The notes: generated from the letters alone by a model not told the origin. 64,000 nt of DNA from Phycicoccus sp. HDW14 (GCF_011383005.1 NZ_CP049935.1:4007257-4071256), one strand, 5' to 3'. Counted from the first letter of the stretch, positions 1 through 10,094 are shown. Translations and numbers: made by a program.

Positions 1-1
1 G

Positions 2-420
2 ACCGAGGGGCTCGACGCCGACGCGCTCCTCGCCTCCGGGCAGCTCGAGCTCTACGGCTCCGGGCAGACCTGCCTGCGCGGGGCGCCTTCGACCCGGAGC
101 GGATGATCGAGTTCTGGGAGCAGATGGCGGCCGAGGCCAGCGTCGTGCCGACGTTCGGGTTCGCCCGCGTCGTGGGCGAGATGTCGTGGCTGGAGCGGGC
201 GCCGGCCCCGCGCGAGCACGTCCTGCGGTACGAGACCTGGGCCGACGGGTTCGCCTCCCGGTTCGAGCACGCGATCCTCTGCCTCTACGACCTGCGGCGC
301 CTCGGGAGCGGCATCCTCCTCGACCTCATGCGCACCCACCCGAAGCTGCTGCTCGGTGGGCTGGTGCTGGAGAACCCCCACCACCGGGCGAGCGGCGAGC
401 TCGCCACCGTCGGCGCGTGA
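2..420 (+). CDS. MEDS-domain sensory protein (5' partial)
   Basis: The C-terminal part of a protein resembling the MEDS family (methanogen/methylotroph, DcmR-type sensory domain), which usually binds a small ligand or acts as an accessory sensor. Visible sequence includes LASGQLELYGSG, then FDPERMIEFWEQ, and a closing HPKLLLGGLVLENPHHR stretch typical of the family end. The N-terminus lies outside the window. The first ~80 bases read in frame 2 and the rest in frame 1; adding one G to the run at 80-83 restores a continuous protein. Its stop overlaps the GTG of the following PucR gene, so the two are probably cotranslated and functionally paired. Family assignment is from remembered motif patterns and is moderately secure. 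Confidence 0.6.
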   Translation, partial: RGARRRRAPRLRAARALRLRADLPARGAFDPERMIEFWEQMAAEASVVPTFGFARVVGEMSWLERAPAPREHVLRYETWADGFASRFEHAILCLYDLRRLGSGILLDLMRTHPKLLLGGLVLENPHHRASGELATVGA

Positions 421-2129
421 GCGCCACCCCGGCCCTCGTCCCGCTCCGGCGGACGGTGCCGGCGCGCGACCCGGCACCGCCGACGGGCGAGCTGCTCGAG
501 CAGCTGTCCAGCGTGCGGGGGCTGCTGGCCATCTCGCTCGTCATGATGGAGCGGCGGCACGAGCGCGAGGTCCTCCAGCTGGCGGCCACCGCGGTGCCGA
601 GCCTCGTGCCGTGCCACACCGTCGGGATCCACCTCGAGGACGGCGGGTGGGAGTCCTCGCTCGCCCCGGGCAGCGAGGTCCTGGCCGCCGCCGGCCGGGC
701 CCTCGAGGGGTGCTCGAGGACCGGTGGCCCCCTCGACCTGCCCGGCGAGGGCTGGGCCTGGGCGCTGCCCCTGCGCAGCCTCGAGGAGTTCACCGGGCCA
801 CCTCGTCGTCTCCGGACGGGTCGCGCCCACGGCGGCGGGGATGGTGCTGCTGCGGTCGCTGGCGCAGCAGACCGGGGTGGCGGTGGCCAACGCGCGGCTG
901 CACGCCAGCAGGGAGGCCGCCAACAGCGCGCTGGCCGAGACGGTCGCCGCGCTGGAGCGCCAGACCGCCATCCACGACCGGTTCACCCAGGTCGCGCTGA
1001 CCGGAGGGGGCCACGAGGGGATCGTCCGGGCCCTGCACGAGCTGACCGGCCTGGCCGCCGGCATCGAGGACCGCGGCGGTGCCCTGCTGGCCTGGGCCGG
1101 GCCGGGCGAGCGACCCGCGTCGTCCGCGGCGCGGGACGCCCGGGGCCGTGAGCGGTTCCTCGAGCAGGTCCTGCGGGCCGGCCGGCCGGTCCGCCGCGAC
1201 GGCCGGCTCGTCACGGTCGCCAGCCCGCGGCGCGACGTCGTCGGGGTGCTCTTCCTCGTCGACCCCGACGGGGCCGCCGGGGAGGCGGACACCGTGGCCC
1301 TGGAGCACGGGGCGACCGTCCTGGCCATCGAGCTGGCCCGGCTGGTCAGCCTCGCCGAGACCGAGCTGCGCCTGGGCGTCGACGTCGTCGCCGACCTCGT
1401 GGGCGGCACCGACGTCGAGGGGGCCTCCCGGCGGGCGGCCGCGCTCGGGCGCGACGTGGGTCGTCCGCACCGGGTGGTCGTCGTCGGGACGCCGCGGTCC
1501 GGGCCGGGCACCGACGCCCTCGTCGACGTCGTCCGGGCCGCCGTCGTGGGCCACCGACCACCCCTGCTCATGCCCCGTGGCGACACCGTCGTCGTCCTCC
1601 TCGAGGTGCGCGGACCCGACGACCGCGGTGTCCTCGACGGCCTGCTGGCCGGCCTGCGCGCCTCGCCCCTCGGCCGGTCCCTGCACGTCGGGGTCGGTGG
1701 GGTATGCCGCGGCCCGGAGGACTACCCGAGGTCCTACCGCGAGGGACGGCTGGCCCTGCGCGTCCCCGACGGTGGTGGACGGGACGGCGCCGTCGTCGTG
1801 CACGACGACCTCGGCGTCTACCAGCTGCTCTCCGAGGTGTCCGACCTCGCGGCGATCGACGCGTTCGTGCAGCGCTGGCTGGGTGCCCTGCTCGAGTACG
1901 ACGCGCGGCGGGGGGCCGCCCTGGTGTCGTCGCTCGCGCACTTCCTCGACGCGGGGGCCGCTACGACGTCGCGGCCGAGGCGCTGGGGATCGGGCGCAGC
2001 ACCCTGCGTCACCGCCTCGACCGGGTCCGCGACCTCTCCGGGCACGACCTCTCGCTGCCGGACACGCGCTTCCAGCTGCACCTGGCGACCAAGGCGTGGT
2101 CGACGCGGCGGGCGCTCTCGGCGGGCTGA
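417..2129 (+). CDS. PucR/CdaR-family transcriptional regulator
   Basis: A roughly 570-residue regulator read across three frames. The N-terminal half looks like a GAF-like sensory region ([21 protein letters not shown] follows it), the middle carries a GGDEF-like/CdaR region, and the C-terminus has the PucR helix-turn-helix: [20 protein letters not shown]. The reading frame shifts near 796 and again in the G run at 1953-1957, where one extra G would give the expected glycine before RYDVAAEAL. The GTG start at 417 overlaps the TGA of the MEDS gene. PucR-type regulators usually control catabolic or nitrogen genes; the target here is unknown. The gene is followed by convergent nuoD. Confidence 0.75.
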
Positions 2130-2147
2130 CGCCGGGCGGCTGGTCGC

Positions 2148-3358
2148 CTACTTGTCGACGTCGCCGACGACGAAGAACATCGAGCCGAGGACCGCGACCA
2201 TGTCGGCGACGAGGCAGCCGGGCAGCAGCTCGGAGAGCACCTGGACGTTGCCGAACGAGGCCGAGCGCAGCTTGAGCCGCCACGGGGTCTTCTCACCGCG
2301 CGAGACGAGGTAGTACCCGTTGAGCCCCAACGGGTTCTCGGTCGCCGTGTAGCGCTCGCCCTCCGGCACCTTGAGCACCTTGGGCAGCCGTTGGTTGACC
2401 GGCCCGGCGGGCAGCGAGCGCAACGTGTCGAGGCAGGCCTCGGCGAGGTCGAGGCTGACGTGCACCTGCTCGAGGAGCACCTCGAGCCGGGCGAGGCAGT
2501 CGCCCTCGGTGCGGGTGACGACCCGGCCGGGGCCACCGGGGCGAACAGCTCGGCGTACGCGAGGTAGGGGTCGTCGCGGCGCAGGTCGAGGTCGACGCCG
2601 CTGGCCCGGGCGATCGGGCCCGAGACCCCGTACGCGAGGGCGGTGGCCGGGTCGAGCACGCCGACCCCCCGGGTGCGGGCGAGGAGGATCTCGTTGCCGA
2701 CGAGCAGCGACTCGAGGTCGGGCAGACGTCGACGGACGGACCCGACGGCGTCGGCGACCCGGCCGAGCCAGCCGGCGGGGACGTCCTCCTTGAGGCCGCC
2801 GACCCGGTTGAACATGTAGTGCATCCGCCCGCCGGAGGCCTCCTCCATGACGGCCTGCAGCTCCTCGCGCTCACGGAACGCGTAGAACACCGGCGTGATG
2901 GCGCCGAGCTCGAGCGGGTAGGACCCGAGGAACATCAGGTGCGAGAGAACGCGGTTCAGCTCGGCGAGGAGCGTGCGCAGCCACACGGCGCGGACGGGGA
3001 CCTCCATCCCGAGCATCGCCTCGACGCCGAGGACGACGCCCAGCTCGTTGGAGAACGCCGACAGCCAGTCGTGGCGGTTGGCCAGGACCGTGATCTGCCG
3101 GTAGTCACGCACCTCGAAGAGCTTCTCGGCGCCGCGGTGCATGTAGCCGACGACCGGCTCGGCGGAGACGATGCGCTCGCCGTCGAGGACGACCTTGAGC
3201 CGCAGGACGCCGTGCGTGGCCGGGTGCTGCGGGCCGATGTTGAGCACCATGTCGGCCGTGGCGAGGCCGCCGGCACCGACGGCGACGTCGAGGGCGCGCG
3301 GCTCGGCGGGGGCGTCGGGGCTCACCCGGCCAGTCTGCCGCACCGGGTGGCCGCTCAT
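2148..3358 (-). CDS. nuoD: Stand-alone NuoD-like complex I 49-kDa subunit
   Basis: A NADH-quinone oxidoreductase subunit D homologue of about 403 residues, complete in length but with one lost base near 2535. The N-terminus has [15 protein letters not shown] (quinone-site histidines), followed by YMHRGAEKL and [20 protein letters not shown]; the C-terminus ends [19 protein letters not shown] as in the family. No other nuo genes are present, so this is a paralogue outside the nuo operon; Streptomyces is known to carry a comparable second nuoD. At the position of the quinone-contacting Tyr (DRMDY in Thermus Nqo4) this protein has Trp (NRHDW). Its ATG overlaps the TGA of the upstream methyltransferase. 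An alternative GTG start exists at 3325. Confidence 0.85.
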
Positions 3359-4312
3359 CCGGCGCGGACGCGGCGCAGCACCCACGAGAAGCCGCCGAGG
3401 CCCGCGGGGTCGGTGAGGGCGGCGACCGCCGAGGCCCGGGCGAGGGCGGCGAGGTAGCCGGCGGGGTCGGTCGTGGCGAGGCCGTGGTCCGGGGTCGTGG
3501 CGTCGAGGCCCAGGGCGCGCAGGGCCTCCCGCTGGGTGGTGCGCTCGTCCTGCACGAGGGAGTCGACGGCGACGTGGGCGGTGAGGTCGCAGCTGCCGTC
3601 GGGGTGCGGGGGGACGGTCGTGCCGCTGCGGTAGCCGACGAGGGTGCCGTCGGGGGCCGGGTCGCCCGGGTGTGGCCGTAGTCGACGGCGAGGAGGGTGC
3701 CGCGGCGGACCCGGCCCCGAGGTCGGCCCAGGCGTCGTCGCGGACCAGTCCGCACTCGACCCGCTGCCCCGGGGTGTCGGCGGGCCAGTGCGTCGCGCAC
3801 CAGCTGCGGTCCGCCTCGCCCACGGGGTCGCCGAGGCGCTCCTCGCCGGTGGCCGGGTCGACGAGGACGGTGCGCAGGACGCCGGCGGCGTCGACCTCGA
3901 GGACGGTGCAGGGCACGACGTCGAGCCACTCGTGGGCGACGACGAGGACGTCGTCGAGGGGGCCGTCGAGGACGCCCAGCGACTCGGGGACGGCGGCGCC
4001 ACCGGGCGAGGTCGTCCACCCGACGTCGGCGGGGAGGCCGGCCGGGCGCTCGACGACGTCGACGCCGGTGAGCCGCAGGTCGGGTCGGACGGCGTGCAGG
4101 GCGAGGAGCAGCTCGCCGCGCCCGCAGCCGACGTCGACGACGTGCGTCGCGCCCTCGCCGTCGGCGAGCCGGCCCAACGCCTCGGCGAGCACCGGTCCCA
4201 GCGGCCCGTGCGTCGAGGTCGTGAAGTGCCCGGCGGGCCCGTCGCCCCGGTAGAAGCCGGCCGGACCGTAGAGGGCCTGCTGCCACGCGTCGCGCCAGGG
4301 CACCGGGTCCAC
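3355..4312 (-). CDS. MidA/NDUFAF7-family SAM-dependent methyltransferase
   Basis: About 320 residues, assembled from three frames (one-base losses near 3705 and 3670). Motifs match the MidA family (PF02636): [15 protein letters not shown] near the start, the SAM loop [41 protein letters not shown] and [10 protein letters not shown] followed by [13 protein letters not shown]. The mitochondrial relative NDUFAF7 dimethylates an arginine of NDUFS2, the NuoD homologue, and here the gene is translationally coupled (ATGA overlap) to a NuoD paralogue. I prefer the GTG at 4312 because a TAGCGT -10 box lies 7 nt upstream, which fits a leaderless start; a GTG at 4321 is also in frame. Substrate assignment to NuoD is inference. 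Confidence 0.8.
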
Positions 4313-4319
4313 CCGCGGC

Positions 4320-4348
4320 ACGCTACCGGTGCACCTCCGGAGTAGCGT
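4320..4348. promoter_or_regulatory. Symmetric bidirectional promoter between midA-like gene and DUF2520 gene
   Basis: Two identical TAGCGT -10 boxes face outward: 4343-4348 on plus and 4320-4325 on minus, exactly 17 bp apart. Each box therefore sits where the other's -35 element would be. The start codons follow after 8 nt (GTG 4357) and 7 nt (GTG 4312), both continuing GTGGAC, so both transcripts are likely leaderless. Confidence 0.5.
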
Positions 4349-4356
4349 GCTCGCTC

Positions 4357-5249
4357 GTGGACGGCCTCGAGCACCCCGCCCGCCTCACCGTCGGCGTCGT
4401 CGGTGCGGGGCGGGTCGGCGCGGTCCTCGGGCGGCCCTGACCCGCGCGGGTCACCGGGTCAGCGGTGCCTACGCCGTCTCCGACGCCAGCCTCGAGCGGG
4501 CGGCCGCGCTGCTGCCCGGCGTGCCCGTCGCCGACGTGCCGTCCGTCGTCGGGGGCGCCGAGCTCGTGCTGCTGGCCGTCCCCGACGACGCCCTCGCCGA
4601 CCTCGTGGCCGGGCTGGCGGCCACCGGTGCCTGGCAGGCCGGCCAGATCGTCGTCCACACGAGCGGCCGGCACGGCACGTCCGTCCTCGACCCGGTGCGC
4701 GGGCACCACGCGATGCCGCTGGCGCTGCACCCGGCGATGACGTTCACGGGCACCGCGATGGACCTCGACCGGCTGGCCGACTGCGCCTTCGGGGTGACCG
4801 CCGACGAGGCGCTGCGGCCGGTCGCCGAGGCGCTCGTCCTCGAGATGGGCGGACAGCCGGTGTGGGTGGCCGAGGAGGACCGGGTGGCCTACCACACGGC
4901 GCTCGCCCACGGCGCCAACCACCTCGTCACGCTGACGGCGGAGGCGATGGAGGTGCTGACCCGGGCGGGGGTGCCCGAGCCCCGGCGCCTGCTCGGCCCG
5001 CTGATGCACGCCGCGCTCGACAACGCGCTGCGCCTGGGTGACGCGGCCCTCACCGGGCCCGTCGCGCGCGGCGACGTCGGTACGGTGGGTGACCACCTGC
5101 GCGAGCTCGACCGGCTCGCCCCCGAGATCCGGAGGACCTACGTGGCGCTCGCCCGGGCCACGGCGCTGCGCGCCCTCGACGACGGCCGGCTGCGGGCCAC
5201 CGCGGCCGAGCCCCTCCTCGACATCCTCGCCGACCAGGAGCCCCGTTGA
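4357..5249 (+). CDS. Rossmann-fold DUF2520 oxidoreductase-like protein
   Basis: About 297 residues. The N-terminus reads [16 protein letters not shown], an NAD(P)-binding GxGxxG, followed after a one-base loss at about 4430 by [17 protein letters not shown]. The C-terminal half ([15 protein letters not shown], then [11 protein letters not shown]) matches the DUF2520 helical domain that resembles the C-terminal domain of 6-phosphogluconate and ketopantoate-type dehydrogenases. It directly precedes panC and its stop overlaps the panC TTG, an arrangement seen in many actinobacteria. This suggests a role in or near pantothenate synthesis, possibly as a ketopantoate-reductase-like enzyme, but the reaction is not established. 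The GTG start gives a leaderless arrangement with the TAGCGT box. Confidence 0.8.
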
Positions 5250-6163
5250 CCGCCACCACCTCCACCCCCGTCGTCGCGCACACGCGTGCGGAGCTCAAGG
5301 CCGCCCGTGAGGCGCTGACCAGCCGGGACGTCGCGGCCGTCATGACGATGGGGGCGCTGCACGACGGGCACGCCCAGCTGATCCGGGCCGCCCGGCAGCG
5401 CCACGACCACGTCGTCGTGACGATCTTCCTCAACCCGCTGCAGTTCGGGCCGAAGGAGGACCTGTCGCGCTACCCGCGCACCTTCGACGCCGACATGGAG
5501 ATCTGCCGGGAGGCGGGGGTCGACGTCGTCTTCGCGCCGACGCCCGACGTCGTGTACCCGGAGGGCGACCCCGGGGTGCGGGTGTCCGCCGGCCCGCTGG
5601 GCGAGGTGCTCGAAGGCGCTTCTCGCGCAGGGCACTTCGACGGGGTGCTCACCGTCGTCGGCAAGCTGCTGCACCTCACGGCCGCCCGCAGCGCCTACTT
5701 CGGGCAGAAGGACGCCCAGCAGCTGCTGCTCATCCGGCGGATGGTGCGCGACCTCGACTTCCCCGTCGACGTCGTGTCGGTCCCGACGGTGCGCGAGGAC
5801 GACGGCCTGGCGATGAGCAGCCGCAACACCTACCTCACCGACTCCGACCGCGAGGTCGCGCTCTGCCTGTCGCGGGCATTGCGGGCCGGAGGTGACGCCG
5901 CGCCGTTCGGCCCGTCCGCGGTGCGCCGGGCCGCGCGCGAGGTGCTCGTCGAGGAGCCGCTGGCCCTCGTCGACTACCTCGTCCTCGTGCACCCGCAGAC
6001 CCTCGCCGACGTGCCGGAGTGGTACCGCGGGGAGGCGCTGCTGGCGGTCGCGGCGCGCATCGGCACCACGCGGCTCATCGACAACACCCCGCTCGTCCTC
6101 GGACCCGGGGGCGGGGCCATCGACGTCTTCTCCGACGTCCCCCACGCCCGCGCCGACGTCTGA
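5246..6163 (+). CDS. panC: Pantothenate synthetase
   Basis: Condenses pantoate and beta-alanine with ATP to give pantothenate, a coenzyme A precursor. The 305-residue protein has [10 protein letters not shown] (33-42, the HIGH-type nucleotide motif), FLNPLQFG (61-68), GQKDAQQ (153-159) and MSSRN (190-194), all expected active-site segments, and its length is normal. The frame is unbroken. TTG start overlaps the stop of the DUF2520 gene by 4 nt. It is followed 9 nt later by nadB, so this cofactor operon combines CoA and NAD synthesis. panD is not seen here. Confidence 0.96.
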   Translation: MTATTSTPVVAHTRAELKAAREALTSRDVAAVMTMGALHDGHAQLIRAARQRHDHVVVTIFLNPLQFGPKEDLSRYPRTFDADMEICREAGVDVVFAPTPDVVYPEGDPGVRVSAGPLGEVLEGASRAGHFDGVLTVVGKLLHLTAARSAYFGQKDAQQLLLIRRMVRDLDFPVDVVSVPTVREDDGLAMSSRNTYLTDSDREVALCLSRALRAGGDAAPFGPSAVRRAAREVLVEEPLALVDYLVLVHPQTLADVPEWYRGEALLAVAARIGTTRLIDNTPLVLGPGGGAIDVFSDVPHARADV

Positions 6164-6172
6164 GGCGGCCCG

Positions 6173-7868
6173 ATGACCTCCACCGGTGTCACCCTTCCCC
6201 GGCGCCTCAGCGCCCCCGAACCGGGCTGGACGGTCTCGGCCGACGTCGTCGTCGTCGGGTCGGGGATCGCCGGTCTCACCTGCGCCCTGCGGCTGAGGGA
6301 ACGCGTCGACCGGGTGCTGCTCGTGACGAAGACCGTTCTCTCGGCGGGCTCCACGCAGTGGGCGCAGGGCGGCATAGCGGCCGCGCTCGACCCCGAGGAC
6401 ACCCCGCAGGAGCACCTCGACGACACGCTCGTGGCCGGGGTCGGGCTCTGCGACGTCGAGGCCGTGCGCGCCCTCGTCACCGAGGGCCGGACCGGGTGCG
6501 CGAGCTCGTGGCCCTCGGCGCCGAGTTCGACCGGGACGCCGGCGGGGAGATCAAGCTGACCCGCGAGGGCGGGCACCACCGCGACCGCATCGCCCACGCC
6601 GGCGGGGACGCCACGGGGGCCGAGATCTCCCGGGCCCTCATCGCCGCGCTCCAGCGGGTCGTCGACGACCCCGGCATCGAGGTCGTCGAGCACGCGCTCG
6701 TCGTCGACCTGCTGACGGCCGCCGACGGGTCGGCCTGCGGTGCGACGCTGCACGTCATCGGCGAGGGCCAGGTCGACGGCGTGGGGGCGGCGCACGCGCG
6801 CGCCGTCGTGCTGGCGACCGGCGGCCTCGGCCAGATCTACACCTCGACGACGAACCCGCCCGTCGCCACGGGGGACGGGATGGCCGCCGCGTTGCGGGTC
6901 GGGGCGCGTGTCACCGACCTCGAGTTCGTCCAGTTCCACCCGACCGTCCTGTTCCTCGGGAGGGCTCGACGGGGCAGCAGCCGTTGATCTCCGAGGCCGT
7001 CCGCGGGGAGGGCGCCTTCCTCGTCGACGACCGCGGGGTCCGGTTCATGGAGGGCCGCCACGAGCTCGCCGACCTCGCGCCGCGCGACGTCGTGGCGCGG
7101 GGCATCCTCGACGTCATGGGCGAGCGCGGGCTCGACCACGTGTGGCTCGACGCGCGGCACCTCGGAGCGGAGTTCCTCGCCGAGCGCTTCCCGTCGATCG
7201 TCGCGCGCTGCCGCGAGCTCGGGTTCGACCCGGCCACCGAGCTGCTGCCGGTCGCGCCGGCCCAGCACTACGCGTCCGGCGGCGTCGAGACCGACCTGCG
7301 CGGGCGGACCTCCGTCGACGGGCTGTACGCGTGCGGGGAGGCGTCGTGCACCGGGGTCCACGGCGCGAACCGGCTGGCATCGAACTCCCTCCTCGAGGGC
7401 CTCGTGTTCGCCCACCGCATCGCCGACGACGTCACGGCGCGGCTCGCGGCGGGTGAGCTGCCGGAGCGACTGCCGGTCGAGGGCCTGGACGAGCCGGCCC
7501 GGCTGCTCGACTCGACCCAGCGGATCGGGCTGCAGCGCACCATGACCCGTGGATGCGGGCCGCTGCGCAGCGCCGACTCGACGGCCCGGGCGCAGCTCGA
7601 GCTCGAGGCCCTCGCGGCCCTGCCGACCGGGGCCGCCGAGCCCGGGCCCCGGACGTGGGAGACGACCAACCTGCTGCACCTCGGGCAGGCGCTGACCGCC
7701 CTGGCCGGCCGGCGTGAGGAGACCCGGGGCGGCCACGTGCGCACCGACTTCCCCGAGCGCGACGACGCGCGCTGGCTGGTGCACCAGGGCCTCGTGCGGT
7801 CGGCCGAGGGAGCGCTCGTGGTGAGCGAGCGGCAGGTCTCGGAGCCGATGGGCGGCGGCGCGCGGTGA
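6173..7868 (+). CDS. nadB: L-aspartate oxidase
   Basis: Oxidises L-aspartate to iminoaspartate, the first step of de novo NAD synthesis, using FAD. About 564 residues read through three frames, with single-base losses near 6487 and 6961. Motifs include the FAD-binding [54 protein letters not shown] and the C-terminal [17 protein letters not shown] and [16 protein letters not shown]. These are all in their usual order, so the gene is intact apart from the indels. The stop overlaps the GTG of nadC, giving the common nadB-nadC pair; nadA is not in the window. Confidence 0.93.
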
Positions 7869-8757
7869 GCGGGTTCGGCTTCCCGGAGGAGGATGCCCGG
7901 CTCGTCGTCGAGCGGGCCCTCGACGAGGACCTCGGCACGCTCGGGGGTGGTGGCCGCGACGTGACGACGCTCGCGACCATCCCGGCGTCGCAGGAGTCGG
8001 TGTCGCACGTCGTGGCCCGCTCGGCGGGTGTGCTGGCGGGCCTGCCGGTGGTCGCCCTGGTGCTCGACGCGGTGGCCCGGCGGCTGGGGACGGGGCGGTG
8101 GCGGTCGAGCTGCACGCGACGGACGGCGACCGCGTGGGCCGCGGGGACCACCTCGCGACCCTGCGCGGGTCGACCCGCACGACCCTCGTCGCCGAGCGCA
8201 CGGTGCTCAACGTGCTGTCCCGGACGTCCGGGGTCGCCACCCACACGCGGCGCTGGGCCGATGAGCTCGCCGGCACCGGCGCGACCGTGCTCGACACCCG
8301 CAAGACCACCCCGGGGCTGCGTGCGCTGGAGAAGTACGCGGTGCGGTGCGGTGGGGGCACGAACAAGCGCATGGGTCTCTACGACGTCGCGATGATCAAG
8401 GACAACCACAAGCTCGCCGCGGGCGGGCTGACCGCTGCGTACGAGGCCGTGCGACACGCGTATCCGGACGTGGACGTGCAGGTCGAGGTGACGACGACGG
8501 TGGAGGCGCTCGAGTCGGTGACCGCCGGCGCGCGCTTCCTGTTGTGCGACAACATGTCTCCGCAGCAGTTGGCCGAGGCGGTGGCAGCGGTGCGCGCGAC
8601 GGGGGAATCCGTCGAGCTCGAGGCGACCGGGGGGCTGACCCTCGAGGTGGCCCGCGAGTACGCCGAGACCGGCGTCGACTACCTGTCCGTCGGTGGGTTG
8701 ACGCACTCGTCGCCGATCGTCGACATCGCCCTCGACCTCGACCCGGACGACGCCTGA
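7865..8757 (+). CDS. nadC: Nicotinate-nucleotide pyrophosphorylase (carboxylating)
   Basis: Converts quinolinate and PRPP to nicotinate mononucleotide in NAD synthesis. About 297 residues, with one lost G in the LGDGAVAVEL segment near 8090. Motifs: ERTVLNVLSRTSGVAT, DTRKTTPGLRALEKYAVRCG, HRMG-like NKRMGLYDVAMIKDNH and the closing EATGGLTLE with DYLSVGGLTHS. These include the basic phosphate-binding residues of the family. GTG start at 7865 overlaps the nadB stop by 4 nt, so translation is coupled. It is the last gene of the DUF2520-panC-nadB-nadC operon. Confidence 0.94.
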
Positions 8758-8771
8758 CCCGCGGACCTGCC

Positions 8772-8777
8772 TAGGCT
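8772..8777 (+). promoter_or_regulatory. -10 box TAGGCT of a leaderless promoter
   Basis: TAGGCT lies 6 nt before the ATG at 8784, consistent with transcription starting at or near the start codon. No clear -35 element or Shine-Dalgarno sequence is visible. Confidence 0.4.
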
Positions 8778-8783
8778 CGGGGG

Positions 8784-9412
8784 ATGCGCCACGAGCTCGC
8801 CGTCCGGCACGGCCCGGAGGACGCCCGGATGCGGGCCGGTGCCGCGTACCGCCTCCTCACCGCGTCCGTCGTGCCCCGGCCCATCGCGTGGGTCAGCAGC
8901 CGCTCGGCGTCGGGGGTCGACAACCTCGCGCCGCACTCGTTCTTCACCGTCGTGAGCACCGACCCCGCGATGCTCGCGTTCACGTCGGTCGGTCGCAAGG
9001 ACACGCTCGACAACATCGAGGAGACAGGGGAGTTCGTCGTCAACGTCGCCTCGGGTCCGCTGTCCCGCATCGTCAACGGGACGAGCGCCGACTACCCGCC
9101 GGAGGTCGCCGAGTTCGACGCCGAGTCGGTCGAGCGCGAGCCGTCCGTGACCGTGGCGCCGTTCCGCGTCGCCTCCTCGCCGGTCGCCTTCGAGTGCCGG
9201 CTGGGGAGGTGCGCCCCACGGGCAACTGCTTCGTCGTCGTCGGGGTCGTGCTGCACGCTGCGGTGTCGGAGTCGGTGGCCGGTTCGGCGGACATGCTGCG
9301 GCGGCCGCACGTCGACATCCGCGCGCTCGACCCCTGGGCGCGCCTCGGGGCCGACGAGTGGGGCCGGCTGGGCGAGGTCGTCGACCTGCCGCGACCCCGC
9401 TTCGACGGCTGA
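8784..9412 (+). CDS. Flavin reductase-like FMN-binding split-barrel protein
   Basis: About 209 residues of the flavin reductase-like family (PF01613). Visible features are ASVVPRPIAWVSSRSASG near residue 27, NLAPHSFFTVVSTDP, GRKDTLDNIEETGEFVVN and, after a lost G near 9205, GNCFVVVGVVLHAAV. The family binds FMN in a split barrel and usually reduces flavin for a partner or acts as an uncharacterised oxidoreductase. No monooxygenase partner is adjacent. A leaderless start is likely from the TAGGCT box. It converges with the LysE-type exporter gene. Confidence 0.85.
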
Positions 9413-9424
9413 GCGCGGTCGACC

Positions 9425-10036
9425 TCAGCGGTCGGTGGTCGCGAGCCGGGCGCCGAGGGCGAGGTAGGAGAGCGAGAAGGTCCGCTGGATGCGCCGCACG
9501 ACGTGGGGGCGCTCGACCACGTGGTGGCGCACGGCGCTCGAGAAGGCGCCGTACCCCGCGAAGACGACGAACGTCATCGCCATGAAGACCGCGCTGAGAC
9601 CGAGCATCTGGGTCAGCGCACCGGGCCCGGTGGTGTCGACGAACTGGGGGAGGAAGGCGAAGAAGAAGAGCGTGAGCTTCGGGTTGAGCAGGTTGGCCAG
9701 GACCGCGTTGAGCACCGTCCGCGCCGTCGACACGGCCGGGGTGTCGCGCTCGACGCCGAGCATCCCGCGGTCCCTCCAGGCGAGGACCGCCATGACGACG
9801 AGGTAGACGACCCCGGCGATCCTCAGGACCTCGAAGGCGGTGCCCCCGGCGCGCAGCAGGGCGGCGGTCCCGGTGGTCGCCGCGACGAGGTGGGGCACCG
9901 TCCCGAGGGTGCAGCCGGCCGCGGTGACCACGGCCGTCCGCCGGCCGTGGCGCAGGCCGGCGGCGATGGTGAGCACGGCCCCGGTGCCGGGTGTGGCGAC
10001 CACGGCGAGGGAGGTCAGGAGGAAGGCCCAGCTCAT
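9425..10036 (-). CDS. LysE/RhtB-family amino acid exporter
   Basis: About 203 residues and six hydrophobic segments, as in LysE-type exporters that move amino acids or related metabolites out of the cell. The N-terminus has the family signature LTSLAVVATPGTGAVLTIAAG, with NLLNPKLTLFFFAFLPQF in the middle, a highly characteristic motif. I chose the ATG at 10036 because it starts just before the first membrane helix; an ORF extension to 10075 would add a non-family tail. Substrate cannot be told from sequence. Divergent from the NUDIX gene. Confidence 0.9.
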   Translation of the reverse strand: MSWAFLLTSLAVVATPGTGAVLTIAAGLRHGRRTAVVTAAGCTLGTVPHLVAATTGTAALLRAGGTAFEVLRIAGVVYLVVMAVLAWRDRGMLGVERDTPAVSTARTVLNAVLANLLNPKLTLFFFAFLPQFVDTTGPGALTQMLGLSAVFMAMTFVVFAGYGAFSSAVRHHVVERPHVVRRIQRTFSLSYLALGARLATTDR

Positions 10037-10094
10037 GAGGACTCCGATGGTTCGGGGTGACGACTCCGGCAGCATGGCACGGCGAGGGGCGGCC

